Shown here: positions 34,470-46,509 of the stretch, in pieces
How positions within the stretch are numbered: the first letter of the stretch is position 1
Layout of the letters: every line of letters starts with the position of its first letter
Assembly (NCBI GenBank): GCA_015039315.1
Contig: WIDE01000161.1
Coordinates: 1-52,711, forward strand
Length of the DNA: 52,711 nt
Source of the DNA: Clavulina sp. PMI_390
Lineage: Eukaryota > Basidiomycota > Agaricomycetes > Cantharellales > Hydnaceae
Reading direction: 5' to 3'
Translations under genes and position numbers: made by a program
The notes under the pieces: model-generated
Database searches by the model: none
What the model saw: only the letters and a program-made list of their open reading frames with translations
Told to the model about the DNA's origin: nothing

Positions 34470-35091
34470 GATTGTTTTCCAAAGCTCGAAGACAGACAGG
34501 ATGTCGGTGGCTGGGTTGCGCGTGCTGGGTTTGTGATCTCAGTCATTTCACGTCCTCCCACCACGTGTTCTCGCCGTTCTGGGTCCATGCTGCCCGTAGC
34601 GCAGTGGCATACCGCTACAACATTGTGCGCTTATCTCTAGAATGGGCTAGGATCTTATGAAATACTCATAGCTTGAGTTCAGCAAAATCATTGCTCATCA
34701 AGAGCAGCTACTGTGATCCCCACTGTGGCACCTCCGAACATTTCAATCCCCTACAGTGCCATCGATGCCATAAAGTGGAGCGTCTCTATTCCTAAATCCT
34801 CTATCGCCTCCTAGCCGTGCTCTCGTATAGTATCACTCTCCTCCACAAGCACCTGGGCAGCAACCCTCTCCCATTGTTGGGAGGCCGGTCCAGAACATGG
34901 ACGACTCAACTGGCTCCAGGGTACTCCCTTGTATTATATTCAGCTAGTCTCAAATTTTACTCACGCGGTGGGACCTAGAATGGAACACAAACTCGTTCTG
35001 GAACAGATGGGACAGTTCACCGGCTAAGCTTTGCCATCATACTTGTACATGGAATGAGAATCAACAAAGTGAAACCTCGCATTTGAATATC
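34470..35091. other. intergenic, DUF2009 gene promoter
   Basis: Upstream of the DUF2009 gene and downstream of the Old Yellow Enzyme gene, both on the minus strand. It contains ggaatgagaatcaacaaagt at 35051-35070, a near copy of the sequence at 8829-8848. No exon seen. Confidence 0.5.
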
Positions 35092-36527
35092 CTAGGCCCC
35101 TTCCTCCGCAAAAGGCTGGTCGATGTATCCCTCAGCTTGTTCAGGGAGGTAGAACGTCGCCCGATTGTACGGGTTGAGAGGGATCCCCTTACGTATCCGG
35201 ACCGGAAGATCAGGCTGTTACATTTTGGTGAGCACCATCATCAATCATGTATTTTCAGCAAATGGAAACAAGAGTGATCCTGCTTGACTCACATTGGCAA
35301 TAAACGCACGGCCGAACACGATGAGTGATCCCTCCTTCTCCGCTGCCGCCACCCCCTTGTCCACGTGATTCGAGTACCCTCCAGCAGAAAGATAAACACG
35401 TGGCGTCCAGAGATCGTACGCGAAAGAGTTTGAATCGGATCCAGCTTCGATCGGATCGTCATCAACCCCAGAGATACGGGGCTCGACCATGTGGATCCAC
35501 ATGAAAGCTGGATAAAGCTCCTTGATCTTTTGAATAACATAAGTGAAGGTCGGGATAGGATCGTCCATACGCAAGCCTGGCAGATTCAAGCCCATCAAGG
35601 ACAAAGGGTCGGAAATATGTGGTCAATATCAAGTCGTTCCAACATTCGGTGACGACTTACCTCCGTAACGGGACCACGGGGTGAACCTAATTCCGACCTT
35701 TTCCTGGCCGACGACGCTGACGAGTACTTTGAGTGCTTCAAGAGTGTAGCGGGCTCGATTCCCGATGGAGCCACCATATTCGTCAGTCCTGTGATTCGTC
35801 ATGTCTGAGAGAAACTGCTCCACGAGATCAGTGTTTCCGCCATGCAACTCGACCCTATGGTCCATAAAATAGAGTTGTACCCAGCGTTGAGGTAAATTGT
35901 GCTGCCCATGCAATCAAACACAGCAAATACCACTCACCCATCGAATCCAGCAGCGACGGCATTCTTGGCGGCCTTCTCATAGCTTTCCATATGTGCCGCG
36001 ATTTCCGACTTCGTAAGCTCGTGGAGGTGGGTCTCTGTGGGACCAGCGGATGCTGCGATAGGGACCGCACCATACCCATCTTCCTTGAGGATCTCAGGCA
36101 TCGCGAACTTGCCCATAGCGGAGAGTTGAGCGACAATATAGCTTCCTTTGGCGTGGACGGCATCAGTGACCTAGGATCCGCCGCAGATATAGTGAATAAT
36201 GATGTGCTTGTCCCCAATTGTCAGACTGTGGATTCAGAAACTTGAACAACTCACTCGCTTCCAGGCGGCAATCTGCTCCTCAGTCCAGATACCAGGGATA
36301 TGAGGCAATCCTGAAGCATGAGGGGCATAGGCGATGGACTCAGAAATGAGAAGCGTTCCTGGAGTCGACCCTCGCTGGGAGTAATACTCGGCAGCGAGAT
36401 CGCTGATAACATGCTGTTTGCTGGCTCTGAGACGCGTCATAGGAGAAAGTACTACTCGGTGCTGAAGCTTGATGCTGCCGACGTCGATAGGTTTGAAGAG
36501 CCTGGCGTTGGAAGTGGAAGAAGGCAT
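35092..36527 (-). CDS. Old Yellow Enzyme family NADH:flavin oxidoreductase
   Basis: About five exons encode ~370 residues of a TIM-barrel flavoenzyme. Motifs in order: LFKPIDVGSIKLQHRVVLSP (N-terminal barrel strand with MTR following), GTLLISESIAYAP, IWTEEQIAAWKR, VTDAVHAKGSYIVAQLSAMG, FDGVELHGGN, DEYGGSIGNRARYTLEALK, VGIRFTPWSRYG, GLMTIRSK-equivalent loop, and the end PDLPVRIRKGIPLNPYNRAT. The family binds FMN and reduces activated C=C bonds (enones, nitro compounds) with NAD(P)H. The His and Asn that bind the substrate carbonyl are kept (HGGN), but the usual HGANGYLxxQFL reads HGGNTDLVEQFL. The start is the ATG before SSTSNARLFKP; the window shows no targeting signal, so it is probably cytosolic. 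Confidence 0.92.
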
Positions 36528-37161
36528 TGCAGTAATGTGGATGTCGTTTGAGAGGAGTTCTCAGTCAAGTTGACTGGGGGTTATGAGCCGATATTGGGTC
36601 CCCTTTATACCTGAGATTTTTATTGAGCTCATGCGCATTTTATCGACCAGCAGTCGTTTTGGACAATATGGTCGTAATGCGCAACGTCAAACCCAAGGTG
36701 TAGGCTGAGGCCAAGGGTGATCTGCAGCAGGGGTCGGCCCCCGGAGGTTAGAAATGGCGTGATCGTGACTCAGGTCAGCAGTGTCAGCGAACAAACTGAT
36801 TTGCCACTAACCCCACAATACGGAAATTTTGCTAGCAAGCTTACCAATCTCCTCAGCTCCTGGGAGGAAATTAGTGTCAAATCATAAACACGAACAGTCT
36901 GGACTGTCGACACCCTCAACTGCGCGGCCTGGGACTCTAACAACAAAAATCATAAGAGCAATCCAGCAAGCGGGGATAACCATCATACTTGAGCAATAGA
37001 GCCTCCTAAAATCCTGAGCCATCATTAATGGAGGAGAGTTGACAATGGGAATCGATTGGCTTGCTTCACTAGGAGCGCTCATTATACTCATGCCATTAGA
37101 GAACAAATTCTACCACCATGCATGCACTTCCAGGCTACCTTAAGTGTAAGGATCATGTCGC
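36528..37161. other. intergenic, promoter of the Old Yellow Enzyme gene
   Basis: About 630 bp between two minus-strand genes. No exon chain or motif seen. A tttatacctgag TATA-like stretch lies near 36602-36613, upstream of the oxidoreductase start. Confidence 0.45.
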
Positions 37162-38381
37162 TCAAGAACGCTTCTTCAGTGGCTTGATAGTCAGGTCAAA
37201 CTTTCGACCAGCAGCTTCTGCTTGGACGGAAAGCTTCAATATACCCTTCCTGACCAGCTTCTCCACGGTCACCGCGTCCTTTCCTTCGCCGCCCACAATC
37301 ACCTCATAGCCACCACTATACTTCATGTCCTCATCTACCTTGAGCTCGATCACTTCGCCTCCCGATGAGGCTGCAAGTAGGCCAAGAGAATAGGCCCGGT
37401 CTTTGTGCTCGTACGTCTCGAACCGTAAGGAAGATTGAATCGAGGAGGTGAGAACATAAGGGATGAGACCCTCCGCTTGAACCCACTGGATCACTTTGAC
37501 GACGCTTTGGAAGATCTCTTGGATGACGGCCTTTCCAGCCGTGGGTGGGAGGGAGATGCGTGGATTGACTGCAGCCAGTAGGCAGTCAGGAACCAGAAAC
37601 GGAAATTGGCGTATACGCCCAAGAGTGAGGAGGCAAAAAATGACGTACCTTTAATCATTTGGCAAACTTCGGTCCCATTTCCGTCCGAGAGTGGACGAAG
37701 ACGCCAGCCACTCGCTATGATCCAGGCGCGGGTCTTTCCCGGAAAGTCGGGGACACTAGGAGGATTGGGAATGGAGCATTGAATAACAAAGATGGTCCCA
37801 TCTTCCTCTTCGTATGTATTCTGGACCCCAACAGAATCTCGAGGCTGGATCAGCATGGCGCCTCTATCATAGCAGCAGTATCAGATTTGAGACGTCTAAC
37901 GAGCCACAACACAAAGTCCGAGGCGAAAACATACTTTTGAACCCCATAGAACATAAAAGCCCGACGGCTATATCGCTCAAGTGGACCGCTATCGGAGAAA
38001 CGCTGGTCCCAATGCTTGCGCGCTCCTGAGTGTGTAACAATGGGAAGCAGGTCGATCGGCGTAAAGCCTTCAATAGTACCGGTCCCGCGGGTCAGAGGGG
38101 GTTCTCCAGGGACACGCTGAACCTCTTTCTTAATCCCTTCCTTTGTTGTACCTAGTGTCAAGCAAATGCGAATAATGCAGTTAAAGGAAGTGAAAACATA
38201 GTTTCGGTGGACAAGCATGCTGAGCTTGGGAGATGGGTTGAAACATACCTAGCGCATCCCATCCATCTTCAGAATCGCCAGCAGCCTTAATGAAAGCATA
38301 TGCAGCATCGAGCTCGCTCTCGTAGGGATTTGGTATATAGCCATTAGGAGCTGCGTCGTCTGGGATAGAGAACTTCGTCAT
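37162..38381 (-). CDS. START-domain (DUF3074-like) lipid-binding protein, copy 2
   Basis: Four exons (38249-38381, 37935-38151, 37649-37863, 37162-37568) give 323 residues. It parallels the protein at 13616-14961 along its length: IPDDAAPNGYIPNPYESELD, TPIDLLPIVTHSGARKHWDQ, GPLERYSRRAFMFYGVQK, VIQCSIPNPPSVPDFPGKTR, WRLRPLSDGNGTEVCQMIK, EGLIPYVLTSS. It is shorter because the segment between the N-terminus and the START core is cut down, and it has one extra intron there. The last two introns match copy 1 in position and phase. Same predicted role: binding and moving a lipid inside the cell. Substrate unknown. Confidence 0.78.
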
Positions 38382-39012
38382 TGGGAACGTATGAGATGTA
38401 ATATGAAGAAAGGATAGAGATGGTGTTACTATGTTTTGATCTCTCGCCTTTTAAGCATCCCAAGCCCGCTCTCAATGACCGAAATCGGCACGCCGGATAT
38501 CGGAATTGGTTTTGGGCAGAGTTCTCCGAGACCGGGGGGCGGGGCCTTGCGCGGAACGTTGCGGAGTGTGTGCGGAGTGAGTTGGGCGCCGAGACTCAAA
38601 GTAAAGACATCAAATGCTATGCCCAGCGGCGAAGCTGGCATCAAGTTCCCAAGCAAGATCAATCGATTGTATGAATCGTGTTCTCATCACTCCAGCCTTG
38701 ACGCTGCGCAGCAAGCCGCCTCAGCCAAGGCTATGCCAGCATTTTTGCACCCTACCCTAATAGTTGGCTAGAGTGCAGCACCTGGAATGTGAATATCCCT
38801 CGTGCGATGCGAAGTGCAGCGTGAGAACGTTGGTTGTGGTGGAGGTACATGGCTGGGTTCTCACGCTCCCAACTTTGTATGCTGGTTCTCCGTCAAGGCA
38901 CAGTTACACTATGAAATTGGCACAGGCATTTTGAAGGATGGTATATACATTCGGGACAGCAGCCGAATAAGAATCAAAGAAAGTTAGCGCCTGGCCATGA
39001 GAAGCGGGGTTT
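38382..39012. other. intergenic between START copy 2 and the GH28 gene
   Basis: Promoter of the START copy 2 gene and 3' end of the polygalacturonase gene, both on the minus strand. No exon seen. Short open frames on both strands lack coding character. Confidence 0.45.
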
Positions 39013-40650
39013 TTAGTAAGAGCCGCCAGAAATCTGGAATTGATAGACAGATGAGTCAAGAGCTGCGATGCACAGTGCGTCGGGTGACTCAAAAACGTAC
39101 CGTAGCGCCTCCAAGAACGAGATCGTCACCCTTGCCACCGGAAGCGGAGAGAGAAGCCCAGTTCCAAGTCCCAGAGCATTTTCCGCAGTCAATGCCAACA
39201 CGAGTGGCACTGCTGCTAACCGAGACGGACGTGGTGGAGCCGGTAAAGTTGATACCGCTGGATGGAAGAAGGTTGAGCACTGGCATAGAAACCAGGGGAG
39301 ACTAGTTCCGCCTTACCTGATCGTAGAGCCGGTACCAGGGGTGCTGAAGTCATCAGGATACGACTGGCTAATGAGGATGCCGTACTTTGAGATACCCGAG
39401 ACGGTGTTACCCTCATAAGTTACAGTGCTGACGCTGGCGGAGGTTGCATCCGCGTCCACCTAAATGCGGAGCATTAGATTATCCTGAGTTAACCGCGACT
39501 ATATCCGACGGTCAGCCGTACCTTGATACGGAGGCCGTACATCGAGTTGGTGACAACGTTATTAGCAATCTTAACGTTGGAGACGGTCTTGCTGGAAGCA
39601 ATGGAGCCAATAGAGATACCATGGCCACCAGAGCACTGGTTGTTCTCGAAAACAATGTTGGATCCCCTAGGACAGACTCTTAGATGCGTGTAAGGAAATA
39701 TAACTGGGATGAATGAGAACTTACGCATTGATAGCAATGCAATCATCTTGGTTCTTGACCACGCAGTCCTGGATAGTCACGTCGCTCGTCGATACATCAA
39801 ATCCCTAGAGTAAGATTCGCGAATGATTAGCAACTCTACGACAGGAAGCGGAAGTGAAGAGAACATACGTCGGTGTTGTGACCCAGGGCACCAGCGTCAC
39901 CAGCAGAGTTGTCAACATTGACACCATGGACGAGCAGCGCAGCGTCATTGCCAAGCGAGATGGCCTGGGCAGGCGAGTTGAGGATGGTAACATCCTCAAA
40001 GGTACCCGAGATTTTAACCCTTGGTAACAATAGAATATCAGTGCCCTGCTACCCTTGTACTTGAATAGGTCATCTTACTTGACGAAGGGGTGGGGCTTGG
40101 CCACACCACCATTGGTACCCTCACCGTCCCAGTAGAGGGCGCCGTTACCGTTGATGTTATGGTCACCACCGTTGAAGGTGACGCTGGTTCCCTCTACAAT
40201 ATTGCGGATATGAGAAACGGGAAGCCAATAGTAAAGCAGCGAACTGACCGAGGGTGAGGAGGGGGCCTGCAGAAGTTGTCTTGGAGAAGACAATGTCGCC
40301 AGTCATAGTAACTGAAGCACCTGTGGCGAACTATCAAATTATTAGTGTAATTCGGGATGATTCGATGGCCAAAAATCCAAAGTACCTTGAAGTCGACGGT
40401 GGCTTTGGGTCGTGTGACGTCAGAATCATTGCGTGGGCCTAGCAAGGAGAGAATACTCACTGCCGCTGGGAACGGTAAAGCCTGTGATGACGACCGTCGA
40501 GCAGCTAGAGACAGATGCAGCTGCAGCAGCAGACGAAACCGTGCAAGTGGCTCGCTTAGCCACTTCGACGGGTGTGGGTGCATCAGCTGCGGGAGCAGCA
40601 AAGACGGCTGGGAGAGCAAGAGCAGCGAAGAAGAGAGTGGAAGTCAACAT
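39013..40650 (-). CDS. GH28 endopolygalacturonase
   Basis: A multi-exon gene from ATG at 40648-40650 to TAA at 39013-39015, encoding about 360 residues. Signal peptide MLTSTLFFAALALPAVFAAP; a dibasic KR site (VEVAKRATC) suggests Kex2 cleavage of a propeptide. The catalytic set of GH28 is present: HNTD|GFDVSTSDVT (split by an intron), QDDCIAIN, GGHGISIGS and YGLRIK. The end is GGATISGGSY after a Cys-rich part (IDCGKCSGTWNW). The enzyme cuts homogalacturonan in plant pectin outside the cell. No C-terminal membrane anchor. Conserved motifs and length point to an active endo-acting enzyme. Confidence 0.95.
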
Positions 40651-42711
40651 GCTGGATATGAGGGATGTGCTGGTTAGTTCCTCTGGAGAGCTTTTCCCTT
40701 GCTAGCGTGCCTCTTACTTATACCCTGCCGTGCCCACGATTTCCTGCCATAACGACAAGATCTTAAGAAATTTTGAAGCTCACCGCCAAGACTTTCTAGC
40801 GGTATCAGCGGGCCGCCGGGGTTGGTTAGAGACGAGGTGATCGACAATTTCCCGACGACGGTGAATCACATCATTTTGACGCATGCTCTGTGCGATGCGT
40901 AGTGCATGCCTTCTACAAGTACCGCTGCCGTAAATCCGTGTCGCTTATCTTCTCATCCAGTATCTCACACGTGGAGCGATGTGTGTCAAAAATAGAGGGT
41001 CCGCGGATACGGTATGAGAGCTGGCCATTGGATCGTGGCAGCGTTGGAGCTAGGTCAGCATGGCTAAGTCTTCGGAATCTCGGTGAAATAGTGCCACGAG
41101 TCTAAGAACAGATATTCGGCTTGGCAGAATCGAAGACGGAACAAGTGTCACACGAGGTTACTCATATTGATTCTGAAATGAAAATTCCTCCCAGCGATTG
41201 CCAAGAGGGATAGGACGATATTCTGGGAACAATCCCAGGACCAGGCTTGGCTTGTGAGATGCCAATATTTGAGTCGAAGAGCCACAAGGTAGGGCCCAGC
41301 CATTGATGCGAGAAAAGGCTAGCCAGAGGTTTGGTGTCAAAGTGAACCAAAGAAGCAGCATCTGACACAATATAAACGCCGATCGGCACAAGGTGAAGCT
41401 TCAGCGGCGGAAAGCAAATATAATATTCGCAGGAGAGTTCCCCTTTTGTTATGCTGCTCTTCTTGAGGCTGCATCAAAGCTCTGTTTGGATATTTCGCCC
41501 TCTTGACGGAGCAAACGTTGTTGCCCATTCCAGGTCACGCGAGCCGTCCGAGTGCTCATCGCCATAGTTTTGGACTCGCGAAACAGTTGGGGGTGGAGAC
41601 CGGTGGAAACGCTCTTAGATTTAAGATTTGAGCAGCGTCACACCACCAAGTGTCCTCCACAGAGGAGGTTCAAGGTGGCAAGCAAGCATAGTATGGACTC
41701 TGGGAATGGGTGCGGGTCCTATCTTCCCGTCTCCATGCTTGGCGGTCCGTGCAGTGGCCGAGAATAGGCCTGCAAACGGGCCGAGAGAAAAGGCAGAGGC
41801 GGCCCGCTGGGACTTCATACCGACGTGGCGAATGTGGGGTCACGAAAAGCTTGGGGGTTGGATGTACCTGTGCTGGCGGCCCACATTTACGTAGAAGAAT
41901 ACGATATTGACCTATACCATATATTGGATTAGAGCTGTGGGTAGTAGAGTAGTATACTTTGAGCCGCGTCAGGCGTCCAGAGTGTGGAAGGCGGAGCTTG
42001 CCTTACCATGAACCCGGGGGTGTACCGGTCAAAACCCCTCCTGCCCCTTCATGGGTTATAAGGACACCATCACTTATTTGCAATGAGTAAAACGGACGCT
42101 TTTATTGGCCTTCAAAGGTGATGCAACCTGGCCGCTTGCGAGTCCTCATGCTCAGGATTGTTGAGGAGGAGCCTGAGACACTTTTCACGTTCGACACTAA
42201 GTGATAGGTTTATGCATAGTAGAAAAGCGCTCCTTGGGTTGACTCGCAGCTGCACAGCTGTACAAGGGTATCATGTCCCCTATTGAGACCTCCAAGAGGG
42301 CTTACTGTCTTTGGCGGCGTGGTGGTAATCCAGAGTTCCACTCCAATGGATGTCGACGGAGTTGCGAAATTCGTCAAGTTGAGGTAATCGTATATCGAAG
42401 CTCATGAACCAATGTCGATCTAGGCATTTTCAGACTAGAGATCATGGTGAAGGAGGCCGCGGATGATGGTCCACGTCAAACAGATCTGAGCCTCAACCCG
42501 AACAGCGCTCCGGCCCCGGCACAAATCGCTTTTTGGCAAACCCTTTTTTCAAGCTGACAACACCAAGGAAGTTTGCAAGCATACATAATATGGCCTACAG
42601 GCGCCGGAATATACATCGTTTGTTGTCTACGCTCGCTCACTACCACTACTCTGCACAGAGGAATGTGATAATCGCACGGATGTTTCACTACTTTTCAACG
42701 AAGGCGTTAAC
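40651..42711. other. 2-kb intergenic region
   Basis: Upstream of the GH28 gene and downstream of NAE1. On the minus strand 41162-41389 is open (VSDAASLVHFDTKPLASLFS...) but I can attach neither a start nor further exons and recognise no family. Otherwise no coding signal. Confidence 0.4.
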
Positions 42712-45248
42712 TCAGAGGCGAATGCAACCAGTCGTACTCGAAATAAGATCGATGACACAGATTCCTTCAATTGGGACGTATTGCCGAGTGATAAGCTTGA
42801 TAGCCTCTTGCGCCACCAAGCCGCCCACTAGCGCAGCAGTCGTTGGCAGCTCAGCCGTCGGCGCTCGAACCCTATCAGATAAACAGAATAAATCGTATGT
42901 CAATGTAACATCTTGTAGAGGAAGAGGGACAGAACGAGAACACGCACAACTCCCCGACTGCATTTTCTAGGTGCTTCTTGAACGAAACGTTCGCTGGACC
43001 CGTCGCTGCTTCGTCTATGAGCGCATTTTCATCCTCCTCTTCCTCTGGAGGATGAGTGAATCCTGCTGCCTTCAGTCGCGCGTCAACTAGGTTCATCAAT
43101 GCGGCAAGGTCTGCTTCGGACCCTGGCTCAGGCCACCCCGACTGCGATGAGCCAGAGGTGGACGCGGTGTGGAACGCATAGAGCGCGTTGAATGCTAAAT
43201 GAGTTGCCACTTGGCTCGGGTTAGTTTGGATGGCCTCCACTATAGGGTTGTGATAGAAGAGTAGATTAGATAGGGGGCCGACAAGCAGTGATTCAACAGG
43301 ATTGCCACTCACTAAGCTTCTCGTTATCCTCTCCTTCAGCACCTGCTCTCTTCCCCTTCAAAACTCTTAGCTGATGACAATTCTTCACGAACTCATCGAT
43401 CAACACGGTTGGTACTTCCGTCTGCACACCCGCTTTGGCGCACACGTCTCGCAGAATCTGAACGAACTCGGCCTTCTCGGCGTTTGCTTGTGCTTTATAG
43501 AGCGATTGAAGGTGGATGTAGTTCGCGGTATCAGCCTTGATATCAGGTAGCGTTGGTGAAAGGGGAAGGACGTTTGGCGGGTGGAGCTGGGAGCTGTTCG
43601 AGGGAGAAACGAATATGGAGAGGGCGTGGAGCATGAGGAAGAAAGGCGTGGACTGGCATGGTGAAGCATTTCGAGTGAGCAGAAAAATATGAGGGCAGTC
43701 GATTACTTCCATAGCCACAAAGGAGACGGGGACTCACGTTGGCAGTCACATTAACGCAAGCAGGATCGGAGAATAGCTCTTGCACACTACTCGGTACCTA
43801 TAAAATCCCGAGAAAATATGGTCCTGTTAGCGCAATTGTGCTTGTATGGTAGAAAACTCATCTAGCCTTCTGAAGAGAGTGCATACCGTAGTCTCGCGAT
43901 AAGCCTTGAAGACCTGCGCAACCGCCTCCTCAAAGTTCTCCTCGTCGCTCTTCTTCTTCATCGCCTCGATATTAGCCTTGAATTCCTTGAGCTCTTTGTA
44001 TGCTGGAGGTTTGCCTTGGTGCTATACCAATGGAGCCGACCAAAGAGCAATTTTAGACGGATTCAGCTGTGAGAAATATGCACGACGAACCTGCGACTTC
44101 CAATCATGTAGCGCCCGGACCAGGATGATGAAATAGGGGATATGGCCGTGGTCTGTTACGTCTAGCGCGTCAAAGTTGAGCTCCACGGAGTGCTTGAGCA
44201 GCGCTGGGAAGGCCTTGTCAAGACGGTAGGAAGGCAGGTCGTCGGTGTGGGCATCAACAACTGTAGTAGAGATCAACAAGTGAACAGGAACGTTAGTGGG
44301 ATTGGTTACGTGGAGGCGAGAGGTTACCCACTCGTGTGCTCATGTAATTGAACCGAAAATTCTGCCAAGAAGCCCGCAGTCTTGACGACTATGAGCGGGG
44401 GGTAGGACATATCACCCCAAACGATCCCAGAAACTTGATTGAGCTGAGCTTCGGGTATGTTGTGCGCGATGATGAGTGTATAATCGCGTAAAGAGTTGGG
44501 ATCCTCCGCGAGGACCTTGGCAAGACCCTATCGGTGGATTAAAATGCCCATTAAGAGACGTTGGAAACCTCATGTCGTAAGAGCCAGAAAATACTAGCAG
44601 ATAGTGGGGTACACTTACCCTTGTATCGGCTTTTCCGATCACGTTCTCATTCAGCTCACCCAAGAGCTTCGCAACCTCCTCTGCCCGGCTGGTACCGATA
44701 CTCTTGTGGGTAACGAAGAAGTTATTGCCAGCATCTTCAGGAGATACACTCTCAGCGTCGAGAACAGTGTAGGTCCCAATACCTGAAAATCGCAATCGTC
44801 GCAGGCCAAGGCGATGCACACATGAGATGACCGTCAGTGGGGAACTAAACACTCAATCTGCCCCATAAATGAGAAGTAAACTCACCGGGAAGAACAAGAT
44901 TCTTCAATGCCTGCGCAGACGTAGCAGTTCCTGAGAGTACCAATACACGCGCGCTCTCTAGCGCTGACTGACCCGATGCTGCCCAAAGCCTGCAGAAAGG
45001 TCATTCATTCGCAATAATTGGTAATAATTTAGGGCCGTATTTCACTAAAACAGAAATATAGTGAACGAAAGTACCTGAGCTGACGATCGTATCGTCGCGT
45101 ATGGCTGTCAGGGACGTGCGATCTGTAATAATGTGAGCAGTCCTAGCGTAAGCAGAGCAGTTCGAGAGCTTGAATCCTCGCGCATAGCTTACGCGATGGT
45201 TGCATCGTTGATATTGACAGCTTCTGGGGATGTTGGTGTAGGTGCCAT
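42712..45248 (-). CDS. ULA1: NEDD8-activating enzyme E1 regulatory subunit (NAE1/APPBP1/Ula1)
   Basis: A gene of roughly ten short exons from ATG (45246-45248, [12 protein letters not shown]) to TGA (42712-42714), about 520 residues. Early parts match the ThiF/E1-like fold: [60 protein letters not shown]. The middle has [57 protein letters not shown] and [20 protein letters not shown]. The C-terminus [30 protein letters not shown] is typical of APPBP1. The subunit pairs with Uba3 to activate NEDD8/Rub1 for cullin modification. As usual for this subunit the catalytic Cys domain of E1 is not expected. No Uba3 gene lies nearby. Confidence 0.93.
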
Positions 45249-46509
45249 CACCGTCTCGTTGGTCGATGGGAAGAGTGAGTAAGGTGGTGGCGATGAGGGC
45301 GCTGTTGATGCGTGTTTGTACCGGCGCGCCTCCACACAGATGTGGTGTCTCTGCAAGCTCGTTCTTGCTCGTCTCTCTTTCAACATAGGATGCCCGCGCT
45401 GATGAGGAAAAAGGGCTGGAATCCCCCCTGACTGGCGTGGCCTATAGACCTTACTTAGATGCGGTGCTGCCGGCGCTTCGCCGTCTTCCTATTCGTGTCA
45501 CCTTGTCGTCATCCTCCAGTCTGTCTCCGGATTCAGATATATAAAGTGATCAGAAAAGCGATATAGGATTCTTCTTGGACTTGTTGGTGGTTCAAGAACC
45601 TAATAAAGCGAAAATTGATAGCGAAAAACAGGTGAGAATGCCACCTCCAAGTCCCTGAAGCCATTGCCAGAGAATCCGAGAGATGGCATCTTAGTAAGAT
45701 GAGATCTATACATTTGAATGTATTTTATGGGGCCTAAACCAGTTTATGCAATGCCGGTTCCTCCAACGGCCGACATCGTCCCCCAAGCGTCGACAGCTTC
45801 AGAGCAGCTAGTCCCTACTGAGCAGCCCGAGCCTATCGCATCCTCGTTCGAGCACACACATGATATATACTCTCATTCTTTCGGATATTCTCTCGAGGCA
45901 GATATTCTCAACATCCTACGGTGGATATTAGCCCTGAAAACCACGCTGAGGATTTCGCTATCCCCAACCTCGATCGTCTCATTTTCTTGGTGGCGTGGAT
46001 TCTCTGTTCAAAACCCTCACTTCACCCACATGAATGACCAATTATTCTACCGAAGCTTACTCTCGCCCAAGACAGACGGATAGCAGGAGAACTGACAAGA
46101 ACACTCGATGCATGCGTCGTAACATGACAAGAAACATCAACAACAGCCAATCGAAAAAAGCCAAGTGGGGGCGGTGAGGTGCGGTGAGATGGGTATACGT
46201 GAAAGTGTATAGCTTGCGAAGTAAATACTAAGAACTCAAAGGAGAAACACAACTTCGACGACTGGAATGGAGGACAACGATGGCAGCGAGAGACTCAACG
46301 ACAAGTGAGGTGGAAGAACAACAACCGTGTTCTGCGAATTACGTATTACTACGACTGCCATCACCACAAATCGGCATCGGCATCCAAAATACCAACCAAC
46401 CAGCCCAACGAACCCACCAGAGGAAGTACAACAAAGAGGGGAAACAAAATAGAGAATGCATCATTCATCATGAGGCACACGGCTCGCCCGCGCCCATTCA
46501 TTCATTTGT
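45249..46509. other. intergenic between NAE1 and the tetraspan gene
   Basis: Contains the NAE1 promoter and the 3' end of the membrane-protein gene (both minus strand). The only coding-like signal is the plus-strand open frame listed at 45718-46083. A TATA-like atatataaag lies at 45537-45546. Confidence 0.45.
45718..46083 (+). CDS. possible orphan gene, 121-residue open frame
   Basis: An intact frame with Pro/Ala/Thr-rich sequence (PKPVYAMPVPPTADIVPQAS, TEQPEPIASSFEHTHDIYSH) followed by a more hydrophobic part. After about residue 60 a second frame reads equally naturally (VDISPENHAEDFAIPNLDRL, IFLVAWILC), so either the true protein shifts by a missed intron or frameshift, or neither is real. 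A TATA-like sequence lies 170 bp upstream. No family recognised. Confidence 0.25.
   Translation: MYFMGPKPVYAMPVPPTADIVPQASTASEQLVPTEQPEPIASSFEHTHDIYSHSFGYSLEADILNILRWILALKTTLRISLSPTSIVSFSWWRGFSVQNPHFTHMNDQLFYRSLLSPKTDG

Noticed and set aside
35749..35774. tRNA T-arm-like sequence gcgggctcgattcccgatgg
   Set aside because: It lies inside a coding exon of the Old Yellow Enzyme (GSIGNRARY region) and no D-arm, anticodon arm or acceptor stem of the right spacing surrounds it.
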